Below, one piece after another: positions 27,658-36,240 of a stretch of 64,000 nt of DNA. The stretch covers positions 2,909,419-2,973,418 of the forward strand of contig NZ_OY781872.1 in NCBI RefSeq assembly GCF_963677065.1. The letters run 5' to 3'. Each line of letters opens with the position of its first letter. The stretch's first letter is position 1. This stretch comes from an uncultured Methanoregula sp. GTDB taxonomy: Archaea > Halobacteriota > Methanomicrobia > Methanomicrobiales > Methanospirillaceae. The notes under the pieces are model-generated. The model searched no databases. It had not been told where the DNA came from and worked only from the letters and a program-made list of their open reading frames with translations. Both the position numbers and the translations under genes were made by a program.

Positions 27658-28227
27658 ATGGAATTTTTCAACAATGAAGATGGATTCACCGGTCTTGAGG
27701 CAGCGATTGTGCTCATCGCATTCGTTGTCGTTGCAGCGGTGTTCTCGTATGTAGTGCTCGGCGCCGGGTTCTTCACAACCCAGAAAAGCCAGGAAGTTGT
27801 CCACACCGGTGTTCAGCAGGCCAGTTCAACGCTCGAGATCGTTGGCAATGTCTATGGTACGGGTGCTGCAACGGTCTCGATCGATACCATCAACTTCTCG
27901 GCTGCACTCGCTCCCGGCGGAACGCCGGTGGACTTTGACAAAGTGGTAATAACCTACAGCAATGCATCCCAGCTCGAGACGCTGACGAGGGGAGCAAAGG
28001 GGTCTAATCCGAGCGCGGGCGGATGGTCAATTGCAACCGTCCAGAACGAGATAACCAATGACGATGTCCTGGAAAAAGGCGAACAGTTCGACATCATGGC
28101 AAAACCATCCAATGCCATTATGAAAAACGACCAGTTCCAGATGGAGATCAAACCGGCCATCGGCGCAGCTCTTTCAATCTCCCGGACAGCCCCGCCTTCA
28201 ATCCAGGCCGTTAATGTACTCTTCTGA
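27658..28227 (+). CDS. Archaellin (archaeal flagellin) FlaB
   Basis: This 189-residue protein is a class III signal-peptide protein. The N-terminus is short and charged (MEFFNNEDG), followed by the conserved archaellin block FTGLEAAIVLIAFVVVAAVFSYVVLGAGFF. Cleavage by the prepilin-type peptidase FlaK is expected between G9 and F10. The rest is beta-rich, as in archaellins. ATG 27658 gives the short leader; the frame's earlier start at 27604 would add an unlikely basic N-terminus. It should polymerise into the archaellum filament. No other archaellum gene is seen within this window. Confidence 0.92.
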   Translation: MEFFNNEDGFTGLEAAIVLIAFVVVAAVFSYVVLGAGFFTTQKSQEVVHTGVQQASSTLEIVGNVYGTGAATVSIDTINFSAALAPGGTPVDFDKVVITYSNASQLETLTRGAKGSNPSAGGWSIATVQNEITNDDVLEKGEQFDIMAKPSNAIMKNDQFQMEIKPAIGAALSISRTAPPSIQAVNVLF

Positions 28228-28235
28228 TTCTATTC

Positions 28236-28242
28236 TTTTTTT
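28236..28242 (+). terminator. T-tract after archaellin
   Basis: A run of seven T residues lies 9 nt after the archaellin stop, consistent with archaeal intrinsic termination. Confidence 0.45.
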
Positions 28243-28488
28243 AAAAACCATCCGGATACGAGAACCGGTTCAAAGAACAACATCGCATCGCGACGACCCG
28301 CTTCGATGTTTCGTGCCATCATAGACCGATCGCAAGATTGTACAAGAGTGCCCTGATGACGGCCGGATCTTTTTTCTGGACATGGAGTGCCGGGCCGGAC
28401 GGGCCTTCAAAAGTATTCAGAGCCAGGCCGGGCTGATCCGGAATTTCAGAACGGACGGTCCCGCGTTCCATTGAAAACAGCAAAAAAA

Positions 28489-28983
28489 TCAGATTCTTCT
28501 CCATAACGCAAGAGCGATCCCGACTCCGGCCGCCACGGGAATTATGGCAGCCGATGCCTTAGGTGTCGGTGCCGCCGGTTGGGATGCCTGGCTGGATGGT
28601 GTGCCCGCAGCCGGCATCGCGTAGGTCCGGGTGGCTGATCCGGAGAGTGAACAGGTTGCAGTCACCTCAGCCACATCCCCGGGCCGGAGCGCAAGCGGGT
28701 ACGTGTACGTGAACGTATCGGATGGCTGGCCGGTGTACACGGAGTCGTTGACCAGGTTTCCGTTCACCGACACGGCCACTTCTTTGATGTAATGCCCGTT
28801 CATCCCGAGCGGAGGATGGGTGATGGTGACACTGAGCACGGACACGGCCGGATCATAGGCAAGCGACATCGCGGACGGGGGGTTTGCTGCAGCCGGTACT
28901 GCGAAGAGACCTAAGAACAGGAGAGCCCCGGCAAGCAGCAGGGCAGGAGAAATGCAGTATTCAACTGCGGGAAGTGTTTTCAT
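28489..28983 (-). CDS. Exported, membrane-anchored protein with desulfoferrodoxin-like domain
   Basis: This 164-residue protein has a signal peptide (about residues 12-33), a beta domain and a C-terminal membrane helix (about 147-162). ATG 28983 is chosen since TGAGGT precedes it. The domain has SVLSVTITHP and GHYIKEVAVSVNG, which resemble the SOR/desulfoferrodoxin centre II and SoxZ folds: H56, H64 and C111 (ATCSLSG) match in spacing, but the expected second histidine of the CNxH motif is serine (S114). So either it is a degenerate superoxide-reductase-like domain or only shares the fold. The role is inferred as extracellular; catalysis is unsure. Confidence 0.6.
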   Translation of the reverse strand: MKTLPAVEYCISPALLLAGALLFLGLFAVPAAANPPSAMSLAYDPAVSVLSVTITHPPLGMNGHYIKEVAVSVNGNLVNDSVYTGQPSDTFTYTYPLALRPGDVAEVTATCSLSGSATRTYAMPAAGTPSSQASQPAAPTPKASAAIIPVAAGVGIALALWRRI

Positions 28984-29513
28984 GCAGGATACCTCAGGCT
29001 CTGAGGTATGTGCCATGACTAAATGGTTTGCCTTGCACTGCTGCCCGCAAGGCCGGGCCTGCACAGACCAAATCCCGTGGAACCAGCCGGGATCTCTGCC
29101 GGTCCCGGGAAGATCACAATGTCAGGATTTCTTTGCATCGGAGTCCTGCACAAGCCCGGTGTATCCCAACAAGACGCTGCGGGTAAGAAGCGGTATGGAC
29201 CTGATACGACCAAAAAAATATTTCAGGCAGCTCCTGACAACCACGTAGATTACGATGATGACAAGGGAGATGCGGAGAATGTATTCGTCATAGAGATACT
29301 GGTTATGCCCGGCCTGGATGCCCAGGGCACCCTGCCCCTGGCAATCCAGAAATAAGAGCGAGACCGGATTCGCTCAGGAATTTTTTTGTGAAATTCTCCC
29401 CGGTTTTCCCGTGCAACAATGTGCAATGTACCGTTTTCTTTTTGCAGGCCAGCGGTATCCGCAGGTTCAGGGCTTCAGGCATCCCGCATTGTCCGGAGCA
29501 GGAGGTATCCGGA
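28984..29513. other. Gene-poor 530-nt region with a startless open frame
   Basis: No complete gene is supported. On the minus strand, 29373 to 29122 is an open frame of 83 codons. It has protein-like text, including a membrane-like segment (ISLVIIVIYVVV), but no ATG, GTG or TTG at a useful position. It could be the decayed remnant of a small membrane protein. Confidence 0.3.
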
Positions 29514-29975
29514 TTATTTCCTGAGTATCCGGTGTTCTGCAGTCACTTCCCCGACCTCGGCAAACATGGCAGCGATCGGACAGAGGCGGGTGAGCGTCTG
29601 GTCGATGATCGTTGAGACCATCGCATCGTCCGCGTCGGCCCGTATCGTGATAGTCAGGTGGACATGATCGAAAAATGCGGGCATGGTCTTTACCCGGGTC
29701 CCGTGGATCGCAATCGTCATCGCTGAGGGAACGATCCCGTTGTCCCCGAGCGCAAGAAGGATCTTGACACCCACGCATCCCCCGAGCGAGCCGACGAGGT
29801 ACTGGATGGGGTTTGCAAGCTTCCCGTGCCCGCCCATACCCACCGGGGCCTCCATCGGGAACGAGATCCCGGTCGACGTGACGGCGGTGAATGCTCCGTC
29901 TCCATCATATGTCACGGTCATGTCAACCGGTTTCCACTCCTTCCGCGATTCGTCCCAGGGGATCTCCGTGCTCAT
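29514..29975 (-). CDS. OsmC/Ohr family protein
   Basis: This 153-residue protein belongs to the OsmC superfamily, whose members detoxify organic hydroperoxides with two cysteines. It has the N-terminal strand region (VTYDGDGAFTAVTSTGISFPMEAPVGMGGHGKLANPIQYLVGSLGGCVGVK) where the first Cys lies in GGCVGVK, and a later cysteine in LTRLCPIAAMF. This pair fits the catalytic dithiol of the family. It is probably a reductase protecting the cell from peroxide. Substrate details are unknown. Confidence 0.9.
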   Translation of the reverse strand: MSTEIPWDESRKEWKPVDMTVTYDGDGAFTAVTSTGISFPMEAPVGMGGHGKLANPIQYLVGSLGGCVGVKILLALGDNGIVPSAMTIAIHGTRVKTMPAFFDHVHLTITIRADADDAMVSTIIDQTLTRLCPIAAMFAEVGEVTAEHRILRK

Positions 29976-30128
29976 GATAGTACCGGTTGGTCACGGCACG
30001 TAATTAATCGCATGAGTACGAGAGCGGGGAACAAGCCAGGCCAGGCAGGACCGGTTTCTTGATCCGCCCGCACCATGCCCACCAGGTATCGCAACAACAA
30101 TATACTGTGACAATACTATGCAATCCAG

Positions 30129-31811
30129 ATGGCAGACGGGATCCATATCCTTTATGTCGATGACGAAACAGAGCTTCTCGAACTGGGCAAAATGTTCCTC
30201 GAGATCTCCGGACAGTTCACCGTGGATACCTCATCATCCGCACTGAGATCGCTCAACTCCCCCTCGCTTGTGTCGTACGATGCCGTGATTTCGGATTACA
30301 AGATGCCGGAGATGGACGGGATCGCGTTTTTAAAAGAGATCCGGAAGCGGTATGGAAATATTCCTTTTATCCTGTTCACCGGCCGGGGCCGGGAGGAAGT
30401 CGTGATAGAGGCGATCAACAATGGCGCTGACTTCTATATCCAGAAAGGCGGGAGCCCGGAAGCTATGTTTGCCGAGCTGGCTCACAAGGTCAGGCAGGCG
30501 GTTGGACGGAGAAGGAGCGAGCGGGAGATAACAAGCCTCTTCCAGGCAACCCCGGGTGCGATCGGTGTGGTTCTGGACCGGGTCATGCTGCGGGTCAATG
30601 ATTATCTTTCTGACATGACCGGCTATTCCCGCGAAGAACTGGAAGGCCATAATACCCGGTTTTTGTACCTGAACGACGAGGATTATGCTGCGGTCGGCCG
30701 GATGCGGGAGCAGGCGTACCGGGAAGGGAAAGCCGACGATGTCGAGGCCCGCTGGAGGCGAAAGGACGGCACGGTCATAGATGTCCGGGTATCGGCAGCC
30801 GCGGTCGACCGGTCCAATCCCCGGGCAGCCATGATGTACTGCACCGTTGATATTACAAGGATGAAACGGGACCATGCCGAACTCCAGGCAGCCTATGAAC
30901 AGCTCACAACCGCTGAGGAGGAACTGCGCTCGCAGTACGAAGACCTGGCAAGGAGCGAGCAGGAACTCCGGGAAAGCCAGGAGAGACTCCGGTTGTTCAT
31001 GGATTCGGCAACCGATGCCTTCACGATCTGGGATAAGGATCTCAACCTGGTGGATCTCAACACGACTGCCCTCACCTATTTTCCCCCGGGAACAAAGAAA
31101 GAGGATATCCTTGGCAGGAATTACAAGGATCTGCTTCCCGGGGCCTATGCACGGGGCGAGAGCAACCGGTTCTCGGAAGTAATCAGGACCGGGATCCCGT
31201 TCTCCGGCATCTTCAGGATCCAGGAGCCGGAATACGGCAGGAGCTGGCTGAACATCAAAACCTTCCGGGTGGGTACCGGCCTTGGGATCACGACGACAGA
31301 TATTTCCCAGATGAAAAAAGTCGAAGAGGAACTGACAACAGCATACCAGCAGCTCAAGAGCTCGGAGACGCAACTCCGGGAGCAGTACGAGGAGAGTGCC
31401 CGGCGCGAAGAGCGGTTGAAAAAGAGCGAGGATGAGATCTCCGGCATCCTGCGTGCAGCTCCCGTGGGCATCGGCCTGATATCTGCTGACCGGGTGTTCA
31501 TCCGGGTCAATGACCGGTTCTGCACCATAACGGGATATTCCCGCGATGAACTGATCGGGCAGAATGCACGGTTCCTGTACCCGGATGAGGACGAGTATAT
31601 CCGGGCGGCAAAATTCTACACGCTCGGCAACAGCGAGGGCACGTTTGATACCATGGAGACACGGTTTCTCAGGAAAGACGGGACCCTGCGGGATATAAAG
31701 TGCTATGGGACCCCGATCGATCCCACCCGTCCCGGTGCCGGCAATATCTTTATCGTGCTGGATATCACGGAAGAGAACCTGGAGAAAAACCAGAAGACGG
31801 GTACCGGATAA
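30129..31811 (+). CDS. Receiver domain plus three PAS domains
   Basis: This 560-residue protein begins with a CheY-like receiver (ILYVDDETELL, with phosphoacceptor D56 in ISDYKMPEMDG and a TGRGREE segment). Three PAS domains follow, at about residues 130-245, 285-400 and 445-555, joined by a charged coiled-coil-like linker (about 250-290). The protein ends after the last PAS domain and contains no kinase. It probably relays a phosphoryl signal from a kinase to partner proteins, or senses redox or ligand. It lies alone, divergent from OsmC. Confidence 0.9.
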   Translation: MADGIHILYVDDETELLELGKMFLEISGQFTVDTSSSALRSLNSPSLVSYDAVISDYKMPEMDGIAFLKEIRKRYGNIPFILFTGRGREEVVIEAINNGADFYIQKGGSPEAMFAELAHKVRQAVGRRRSEREITSLFQATPGAIGVVLDRVMLRVNDYLSDMTGYSREELEGHNTRFLYLNDEDYAAVGRMREQAYREGKADDVEARWRRKDGTVIDVRVSAAAVDRSNPRAAMMYCTVDITRMKRDHAELQAAYEQLTTAEEELRSQYEDLARSEQELRESQERLRLFMDSATDAFTIWDKDLNLVDLNTTALTYFPPGTKKEDILGRNYKDLLPGAYARGESNRFSEVIRTGIPFSGIFRIQEPEYGRSWLNIKTFRVGTGLGITTTDISQMKKVEEELTTAYQQLKSSETQLREQYEESARREERLKKSEDEISGILRAAPVGIGLISADRVFIRVNDRFCTITGYSRDELIGQNARFLYPDEDEYIRAAKFYTLGNSEGTFDTMETRFLRKDGTLRDIKCYGTPIDPTRPGAGNIFIVLDITEENLEKNQKTGTG

Positions 31812-31891
31812 TCGCCGGAGTACGCGGCAGGAAAAACACCGGAACGCAATTGGAAAAAACTGTAATGCCATCCCGCGAGCTGATCCAGGGT

Positions 31892-32464
31892 TCAGACTAA
31901 AAACGGCACGAGCGCTTTCACGTCGCGGCGGTACCGCTCGTACTCTTCCCCGAATTCCTCCCGCAGGAATTTCTCTTCAATTTTGATCTTCCAGAAGAGA
32001 GCCAGGAGCGCAACCGCGAGCGCGATGAAGGCGGAGAGAGAGCCGGTCGCGATTGCGGTTCCGAGAACCCCGGTGAGGAGTCCTGTGTAGATCGGGTGCC
32101 GGACGTACGCGTACGGGCCGGTGCGGGTGAGCGTGTGGTTCTCCTGGATTGCAGGCCGGGCGCTCCAGTTCGAACCCAGGTGCTGCCGGGCCCGGATGGC
32201 AAACGCAAGGCCGAGGAGAACGATGAGCAGGCCGAAGAGAACAACCGGGAGCGTACCGGGGAGCACGCGGGTCTCGGTAAGCCCGGGGGAGAGCAGGGCG
32301 AGAACGATCATGACAATGGCGATCGGCACGATCATGCAGGCGAGGAACGAGCCGTGCGACGAGACACGCTTGGCTTTTGGCCGGCCTTTCAGCAGGACCG
32401 GGATCCACCAGCAGGCAAAGAACGCCACCCAGAGGATGAAGAGGATCGGGTAAACGGGCTCCAT
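31892..32464 (-). CDS. Isoprenylcysteine carboxyl methyltransferase (ICMT)/PEMT-like membrane protein
   Basis: This 190-residue protein has several membrane helices and the C-terminal signature of ICMT-like methyltransferases: YVRHPIYTGLLTGVLG and then EEKFLREEFGEEYERYRRDVKALVPFL. Eukaryotic relatives methylate prenylated proteins; bacterial and archaeal relatives probably methylate lipids or other small molecules. The substrate is unknown. It is convergent with the receiver-PAS gene. Confidence 0.85.
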   Translation of the reverse strand: MEPVYPILFILWVAFFACWWIPVLLKGRPKAKRVSSHGSFLACMIVPIAIVMIVLALLSPGLTETRVLPGTLPVVLFGLLIVLLGLAFAIRARQHLGSNWSARPAIQENHTLTRTGPYAYVRHPIYTGLLTGVLGTAIATGSLSAFIALAVALLALFWKIKIEEKFLREEFGEEYERYRRDVKALVPFLV

Positions 32465-33247
32465 GGAATTTTCCGTACAGTGTTGCAGCGCCGGGTAAAA
32501 AAATGTGGAGCGGGAAACGAAGGGGACCGCGTATTCCCGGCCGGCTGAACTGGTTCCGGAAAAATTCCCGGGCCGGGATTAATTGATCTCCCGGTTCCGG
32601 CAATAGCCCGGCCCAGCCGGTCCCTGCAGGGCACGGAATTTTCCAAACCGGCGGGATGCAGCAGGAGAACTTCCCGTATTTCTCCCGCCAACGGAAGAGA
32701 CCGGGGGTCCAAAAACGTATCCCTCCCGCCGGATGGCCCCCGGCGCCCCATACGTGCAGCCCATGGGTAGAATCCCCGTTTTTCCGGGCAAAAAAGGTTT
32801 AGAAAACCCCGCCCGGGAACCCCCGTAAAATTCCGCATGCCACGGCCGTCCGGCAGGCTCCGGGTCGCTTCCCGGAGGACAAAATTTGCCGGTTTTTGCG
32901 CAATTTCTCAGGCCGCTAAAGAGCACGGTTTTTTCCTGCATAAAACGGTTATTTTGGAAAAATACCGGTTTTAATCCCTAATCCGAAAAACGGTTGGCAC
33001 CATTTCCACTGCCGAATTTTTCCGGATTTTGAGACCAAAACCTCTCCGTCGGAGAAATAGTCAGGGAGACTTACCGTCCAAGGGGACCCTGGTTATAAGA
33101 AGGGGTGCTTTTCGTTGCGGGGGTATCCCTGCAGGAAAGGGAGCTCCCAAAGAACATCCATAAAAGTCCGGAGCATGGTGACAGGTTGAAAAAACGGTCT
33201 GAAATATTTATTAATAGTTCGTCACCCACGTTACCATAGGTACTACC
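32465..33247. other. 783-nt gene-free region with nested inverted repeats
   Basis: No protein gene is convincing. A nested inverted repeat is clear: ACGTAT (32715-32720) with ATACGT (32750-32755) enclosing CGCCGG (32727-32732) with CCGGCG (32740-32745). A 10-nt palindrome GGGAGCTCCC is at 33139-33148. A TATA-like AAATATTTAT at 33202-33211 precedes the next gene. Confidence 0.45.
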
Positions 33248-33544
33248 ATGGGATCCAACCGGCAGGATATCCTCGCCTCACTGAAAAAATTAAAACGTGA
33301 AGTTACACAGGAATATTTTGTCAAGACAATCGGGGTATTCGGTTCGGTTGCCCGGAGCGAGCAGACGGACGAGAGCGATATCGATCTGCTGGTGGAGTTC
33401 TCAAAACCGGTGGGTTTTGTTACCTTCATGAGGCTTGAGAATTTCCTCTCTGAACAACTGGGGGCACGGGTGGACCTGGTAACTTCAGATTCACTGAAAC
33501 CGGTGATCCGGCAGAATGTGCTTGCTGAGGTCATCTATGTCTGA
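33248..33544 (+). CDS. Minimal nucleotidyltransferase (MNT antitoxin)
   Basis: This 98-residue protein is an MNT-type nucleotidyltransferase of the pol-beta superfamily, with the signature GSVARSEQTDESDIDLLVEF. It is the antitoxin half of an MNT/HepT toxin-antitoxin pair; in known pairs MNT AMPylates HepT at a tyrosine to neutralise it. Downstream HepT overlaps this gene by 8 nt, which couples translation. A TATA-like element at 33202-33211 lies about 40 nt upstream. Confidence 0.9.
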   Translation: MGSNRQDILASLKKLKREVTQEYFVKTIGVFGSVARSEQTDESDIDLLVEFSKPVGFVTFMRLENFLSEQLGARVDLVTSDSLKPVIRQNVLAEVIYV

Positions 33545-33878
33545 ACGGGACACAAAACTTTACCTCACGGATATTGAGGATGCAATCTCGGCCATCCGGT
33601 CATATACGAATGGCATGACCTACGAGCAACTGCTTGGCGATCGTAAGACCCGCGAAGCTATCATTCTCAATTTCGTGGTGGTCGGGGAGGCGATAAAGAA
33701 AATTCCCCCGGATATTATCGACCGGTACCCGGATGTCCCATGGAAAGAATTTGCCGGGATGCGGGACAAGATGGTCCACGGGTATTTCTCGATAAGTGCC
33801 ACGATCCTGTGGGAGACAGTCCAGCATGATCTCTCACCGCTTGCAACTGCGGTGCAGACACTGCTCCGTGAAAAATAA
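33537..33878 (+). CDS. HepT-like ribonuclease toxin (DUF86)
   Basis: This 113-residue protein is a HepT/DUF86 family RNase of the HEPN superfamily. The catalytic motif R-x4-H-x-Y is present in RDKMVHGYF. The ATG at 33537 lies inside the antitoxin gene; the alternative at 33516 lacks the family start. Together with the upstream MNT it should form a type VII toxin-antitoxin module. Confidence 0.9.
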   Translation: MSERDTKLYLTDIEDAISAIRSYTNGMTYEQLLGDRKTREAIILNFVVVGEAIKKIPPDIIDRYPDVPWKEFAGMRDKMVHGYFSISATILWETVQHDLSPLATAVQTLLREK

Positions 33879-33952
33879 TGTAATGGGAATATCGTTTCTG
33901 ATACACCGGATGAGGTACCGGCATCACCGGCTATTTTCGTCCTGCTCCTGTC

Positions 33953-34330
33953 TCACGTTGAATATTTGTTATAATACCCGTCCGGCCCCCACCACCCGAT
34001 CTCGGAAACACCAAAATCATGCACCCGGAGCCGGCGCCAGGTCCGCTCGTGCTGGGTGCGGAGCCAGAGTTCGCGGGGCATCCATTTCGGGAACGGGAGA
34101 TTGCGGATCTCGCGGAGAACCTCCGGCAGGAGATCGTCGTACGTCATATCCGGATCGATCTGGTACCGGGTCTGCCGGACCCGGACAAGGAACGTGTTTT
34201 CCGGTTTGAAGACCATGAGATCATAGCCGATCGCCGGGTTGGCGGTGTTCTCCTGCCACCGGTACCCCATCTTCTCCGCAGACTTCTTCGCCTCATCGAT
34301 TGCAACAACCGGACGTTTTCCCCGGGCCAT
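33953..34330 (-). CDS. Hypothetical protein, possibly a restriction-like fold
   Basis: This 125-residue protein is not recognised. It contains PAIGYDLMVFKPENTFLVRVRQ, which loosely resembles PD-(D/E)XK nuclease cores (an acidic residue followed by a hydrophobic strand and a charged ending), but no lysine is in the expected place. A tryptophan-rich C-terminus (ELWLRTQHERTWRRLRVH) suggests a nucleic-acid-binding surface. It lies between the TA module and another orphan gene. Confidence in its being a real gene is moderate; function is unassigned. Confidence 0.5.
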   Translation of the reverse strand: MARGKRPVVAIDEAKKSAEKMGYRWQENTANPAIGYDLMVFKPENTFLVRVRQTRYQIDPDMTYDDLLPEVLREIRNLPFPKWMPRELWLRTQHERTWRRLRVHDFGVSEIGWWGPDGYYNKYST

Positions 34331-34752
34331 GAGGCGTAGGTTTGCCGGTCCTTATTCAAATGATTTCTCGCCCGGAAGCTTACATGTCCGAGAAAATGCA
34401 CAGCGGGTGAGAGAGAATAAAAATCCCGGATTTTTTTATCGGCCTGCACGTTCCGGAAATCGCCCGGCCATTGCAGGAACACCGAAGGTGCCGGTACTAT
34501 TTTTCCGCAACACCCCATCCCGTCCGGAAACGATGCCCCGGTATCGCATGACATTTCACGGGCGATCACGATGCGTCACGGATTTTCCCGGCAAAAATTC
34601 TCAAAAAAAAATTACGGAAAACCCGGAAAAATTTTCATCTCATTCAAAAAATTTTCACAAAAATGTTCCGGTAAAATCCGGAATCTTTTAAAAAAATCCG
34701 GTAAAAATTCCGGGAAAAAATCATGAGAAAGAATAGCGGGCAAAGCTCCGCA
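34331..34752. other. 422-nt gene-free stretch with reiterated CCGG/A-rich motif
   Basis: No gene is seen. From about 34591 to 34728 the sequence reiterates short pieces such as TCCGGTAAAA, CCGGAAAAATTTT and TCCGGTAAAAATTCCGG in both orientations. This may be a low-complexity or regulatory region. Confidence 0.35.
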
Positions 34753-35097
34753 TCAGAGCGTCCGGTACCGCACCGGCGACTGGGCTATGATCTTCTCGCC
34801 CCGCCGGTTGATCTCGATGACCGAGACGGTCGCCTCTCCCCCGTACGGGATTGCGACCGGCAGGTCTGCGGCCTGCAGTACGAAAAATCCCTTCTTGTTG
34901 AACTCGGCCGGGACGGGGAACCGGTAATCCCCCGGGTCGTCCTTGATCGCGATCTGCATGCAGTAGCTCGGACCCGCCCGCGGGATCAGCCCCTGGCCTT
35001 CGACCCGCAGGGATTCCCCGGCATTCTCCGGTGCCGTGCCGGTCTTTTTTACGTATTGTGCAATGATCCGGAGCCCGTCCGGTCCCAAACTGGTCAT
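34753..35097 (-). CDS. Hypothetical protein, 114 residues
   Basis: This protein is not recognised. The text is plausible as coding: SLGPDGLRIIAQYVKKTG, YCMQIAIKDDPGDYRFPVP, EFNKKGFFVLQAADLPVAIPYGG, then EATVSVIEINRRGEKIIA. It has a beta-rich appearance and no signal peptide. A longer frame on the same strand to 35290 is out of register with this text. It precedes an AT-rich zone. Confidence 0.5.
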   Translation of the reverse strand: MTSLGPDGLRIIAQYVKKTGTAPENAGESLRVEGQGLIPRAGPSYCMQIAIKDDPGDYRFPVPAEFNKKGFFVLQAADLPVAIPYGGEATVSVIEINRRGEKIIAQSPVRYRTL

Positions 35098-35417
35098 GCT
35101 GATTTGTGGGGCGGCGGGGGAGATGAAATGTGAGGGTGGTGAGGGGATTGTGCTGGAATTTTTGTGTCAGGTGATAAGTATTTGCAGAAACGTCATTTCC
35201 TGGAGAGGACCCGGCGAGATGGCCGAGCGACACCGAAGGGGAGACTAAGTGCGCCCACGGCGCATGAAGGCAGGGGTGTCCCCAGATCATATAGAATAAG
35301 TCACAGTAAACGTTAAAGACGGAGGTTATAGAGAACTATTATACAGAGAAATCATAATTCAAACAAAATTTCTAGAATTGAATATTGATATATAATTAAC
35401 TAACATTATTTTATCAT
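35098..35417. other. 320-nt boundary region before AT-rich gene pair
   Basis: No gene is seen. The last 130 nt turn strongly AT-rich. A TATA box (35388-35395) is close to the next gene. The interval includes a stretch (about 35206-35270) rich in short GC segments, with text vaguely recalling the D-arm of a tRNA; this was not accepted as a tRNA. Confidence 0.35.
35388..35395 (+). promoter_or_regulatory. TATA box for leaderless gene pair
   Basis: ATATATAA lies about 27 nt before the ATG at 35418, suggesting a leaderless transcript. Confidence 0.5.
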
Positions 35418-35744
35418 ATGACTATTTACAATCGAGAATTGACCGAAAGGATCAAAACCGAGTTAACAAAACGAGGGGCTCTGCGTCCTTGTTCTCGATG
35501 CGGTAAAGCAGATTTTTCGTTAGAATCAGAGGGAATGTTTGTTCATCTTGTACAAACCGATGATCACGCTATGGTAATTGGTGGAGGGACTGCTATCCCT
35601 ACGGCAATTATTATCTGTACAAATTGCGGGTATGTAATGGAGCACGCTCTTGGAACGTTGGGCCTTCTTACTGTGGAGAAGGCAATTACTCCAACAGGTG
35701 ATGTCACAAAGTCGCTTCAAGAAAATAAAGAGGCCGAAAAATGA
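35418..35744 (+). CDS. AT-rich zinc-ribbon orphan protein
   Basis: This 108-residue protein has a zinc-ribbon-like pair of CxxC motifs: CSRCGK near residue 22 and CTNCGY near residue 70, separated by a beta-like stretch (SEGMFVHLVQTDDHAMVIGGGTAIPTA). No homologous family is recognised. The gene is richer in A and T than the surrounding chromosome, and the next gene overlaps it by 4 nt, so the two form an operon. Acquisition from elsewhere is plausible. Confidence 0.65.
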   Translation: MTIYNRELTERIKTELTKRGALRPCSRCGKADFSLESEGMFVHLVQTDDHAMVIGGGTAIPTAIIICTNCGYVMEHALGTLGLLTVEKAITPTGDVTKSLQENKEAEK

Positions 35745-36136
35745 CCGCGCCGCATACTGCGTCAACTGAATTGGAGGAAGCAAGATTTGTTAATTCCGAC
35801 ATCCCGATTACCAAAATCCATAAAAATCTTGCCCAAGAAGTTATTGTTACTACTGAAGATAAAATCAAAATTTGTCTTTTAACACATGTCACTTATATCG
35901 AGAAACGAAAGGATTGGATCGCACCGCTTGGCATGTTATTTACAATCATAATTACTTTATCAACCACATCATTTAACACAGCATTCAATATAGATCCATC
36001 AACTTGGCGAGCAATTTTCATTATTGGGGGTCTTCTCTCGTTCATTTGGTTAATCATTTCTGTATATTATGCAATAAAATCTAAAGGTGTTGATGATATT
36101 ATTGGTGAACTAAAACCAAAACCGTCAATAAAATAG
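35741..36136 (+). CDS. Two-helix membrane orphan protein
   Basis: This 131-residue protein has two hydrophobic helices at about residues 64-84 and 87-107 (IAPLGMLFTIIITLSTT and AIFIIGGLLSFIWLIISVYYA), with an N-terminal soluble part and a short basic tail. It is not recognised. It starts within the stop of the zinc-ribbon gene, so it is translated with it. Composition is AT-rich like its partner. The pair may form a small membrane-associated system, function unknown. Confidence 0.65.
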   Translation: MTAPHTASTELEEARFVNSDIPITKIHKNLAQEVIVTTEDKIKICLLTHVTYIEKRKDWIAPLGMLFTIIITLSTTSFNTAFNIDPSTWRAIFIIGGLLSFIWLIISVYYAIKSKGVDDIIGELKPKPSIK

Positions 36137-36240
36137 AAAACCAATTAATTTTTTTATCATAGTTAACAGAGTGTTATTTAAAAAAAATATCCCTCCCCAG
36201 TTGTTGTATGTATTACAAATGCTAAAAACAAGGATGCTAT

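Noticed and set aside
28319..28504. 61-codon minus-strand frame downstream of the desulfoferrodoxin-like gene
   Set aside because: It overlaps the upstream gene, has no ribosome site or recognisable features.
30330..31871. 513-codon antisense frame under the receiver-PAS gene
   Set aside because: The plus strand encodes clear receiver and PAS domains; the antisense text has no domain.
35206..35280. Possible tRNA remnant (GATGGCCGAGCG segment) at the edge of the AT-rich zone
   Set aside because: No pairing acceptor, anticodon or T arm could be built.
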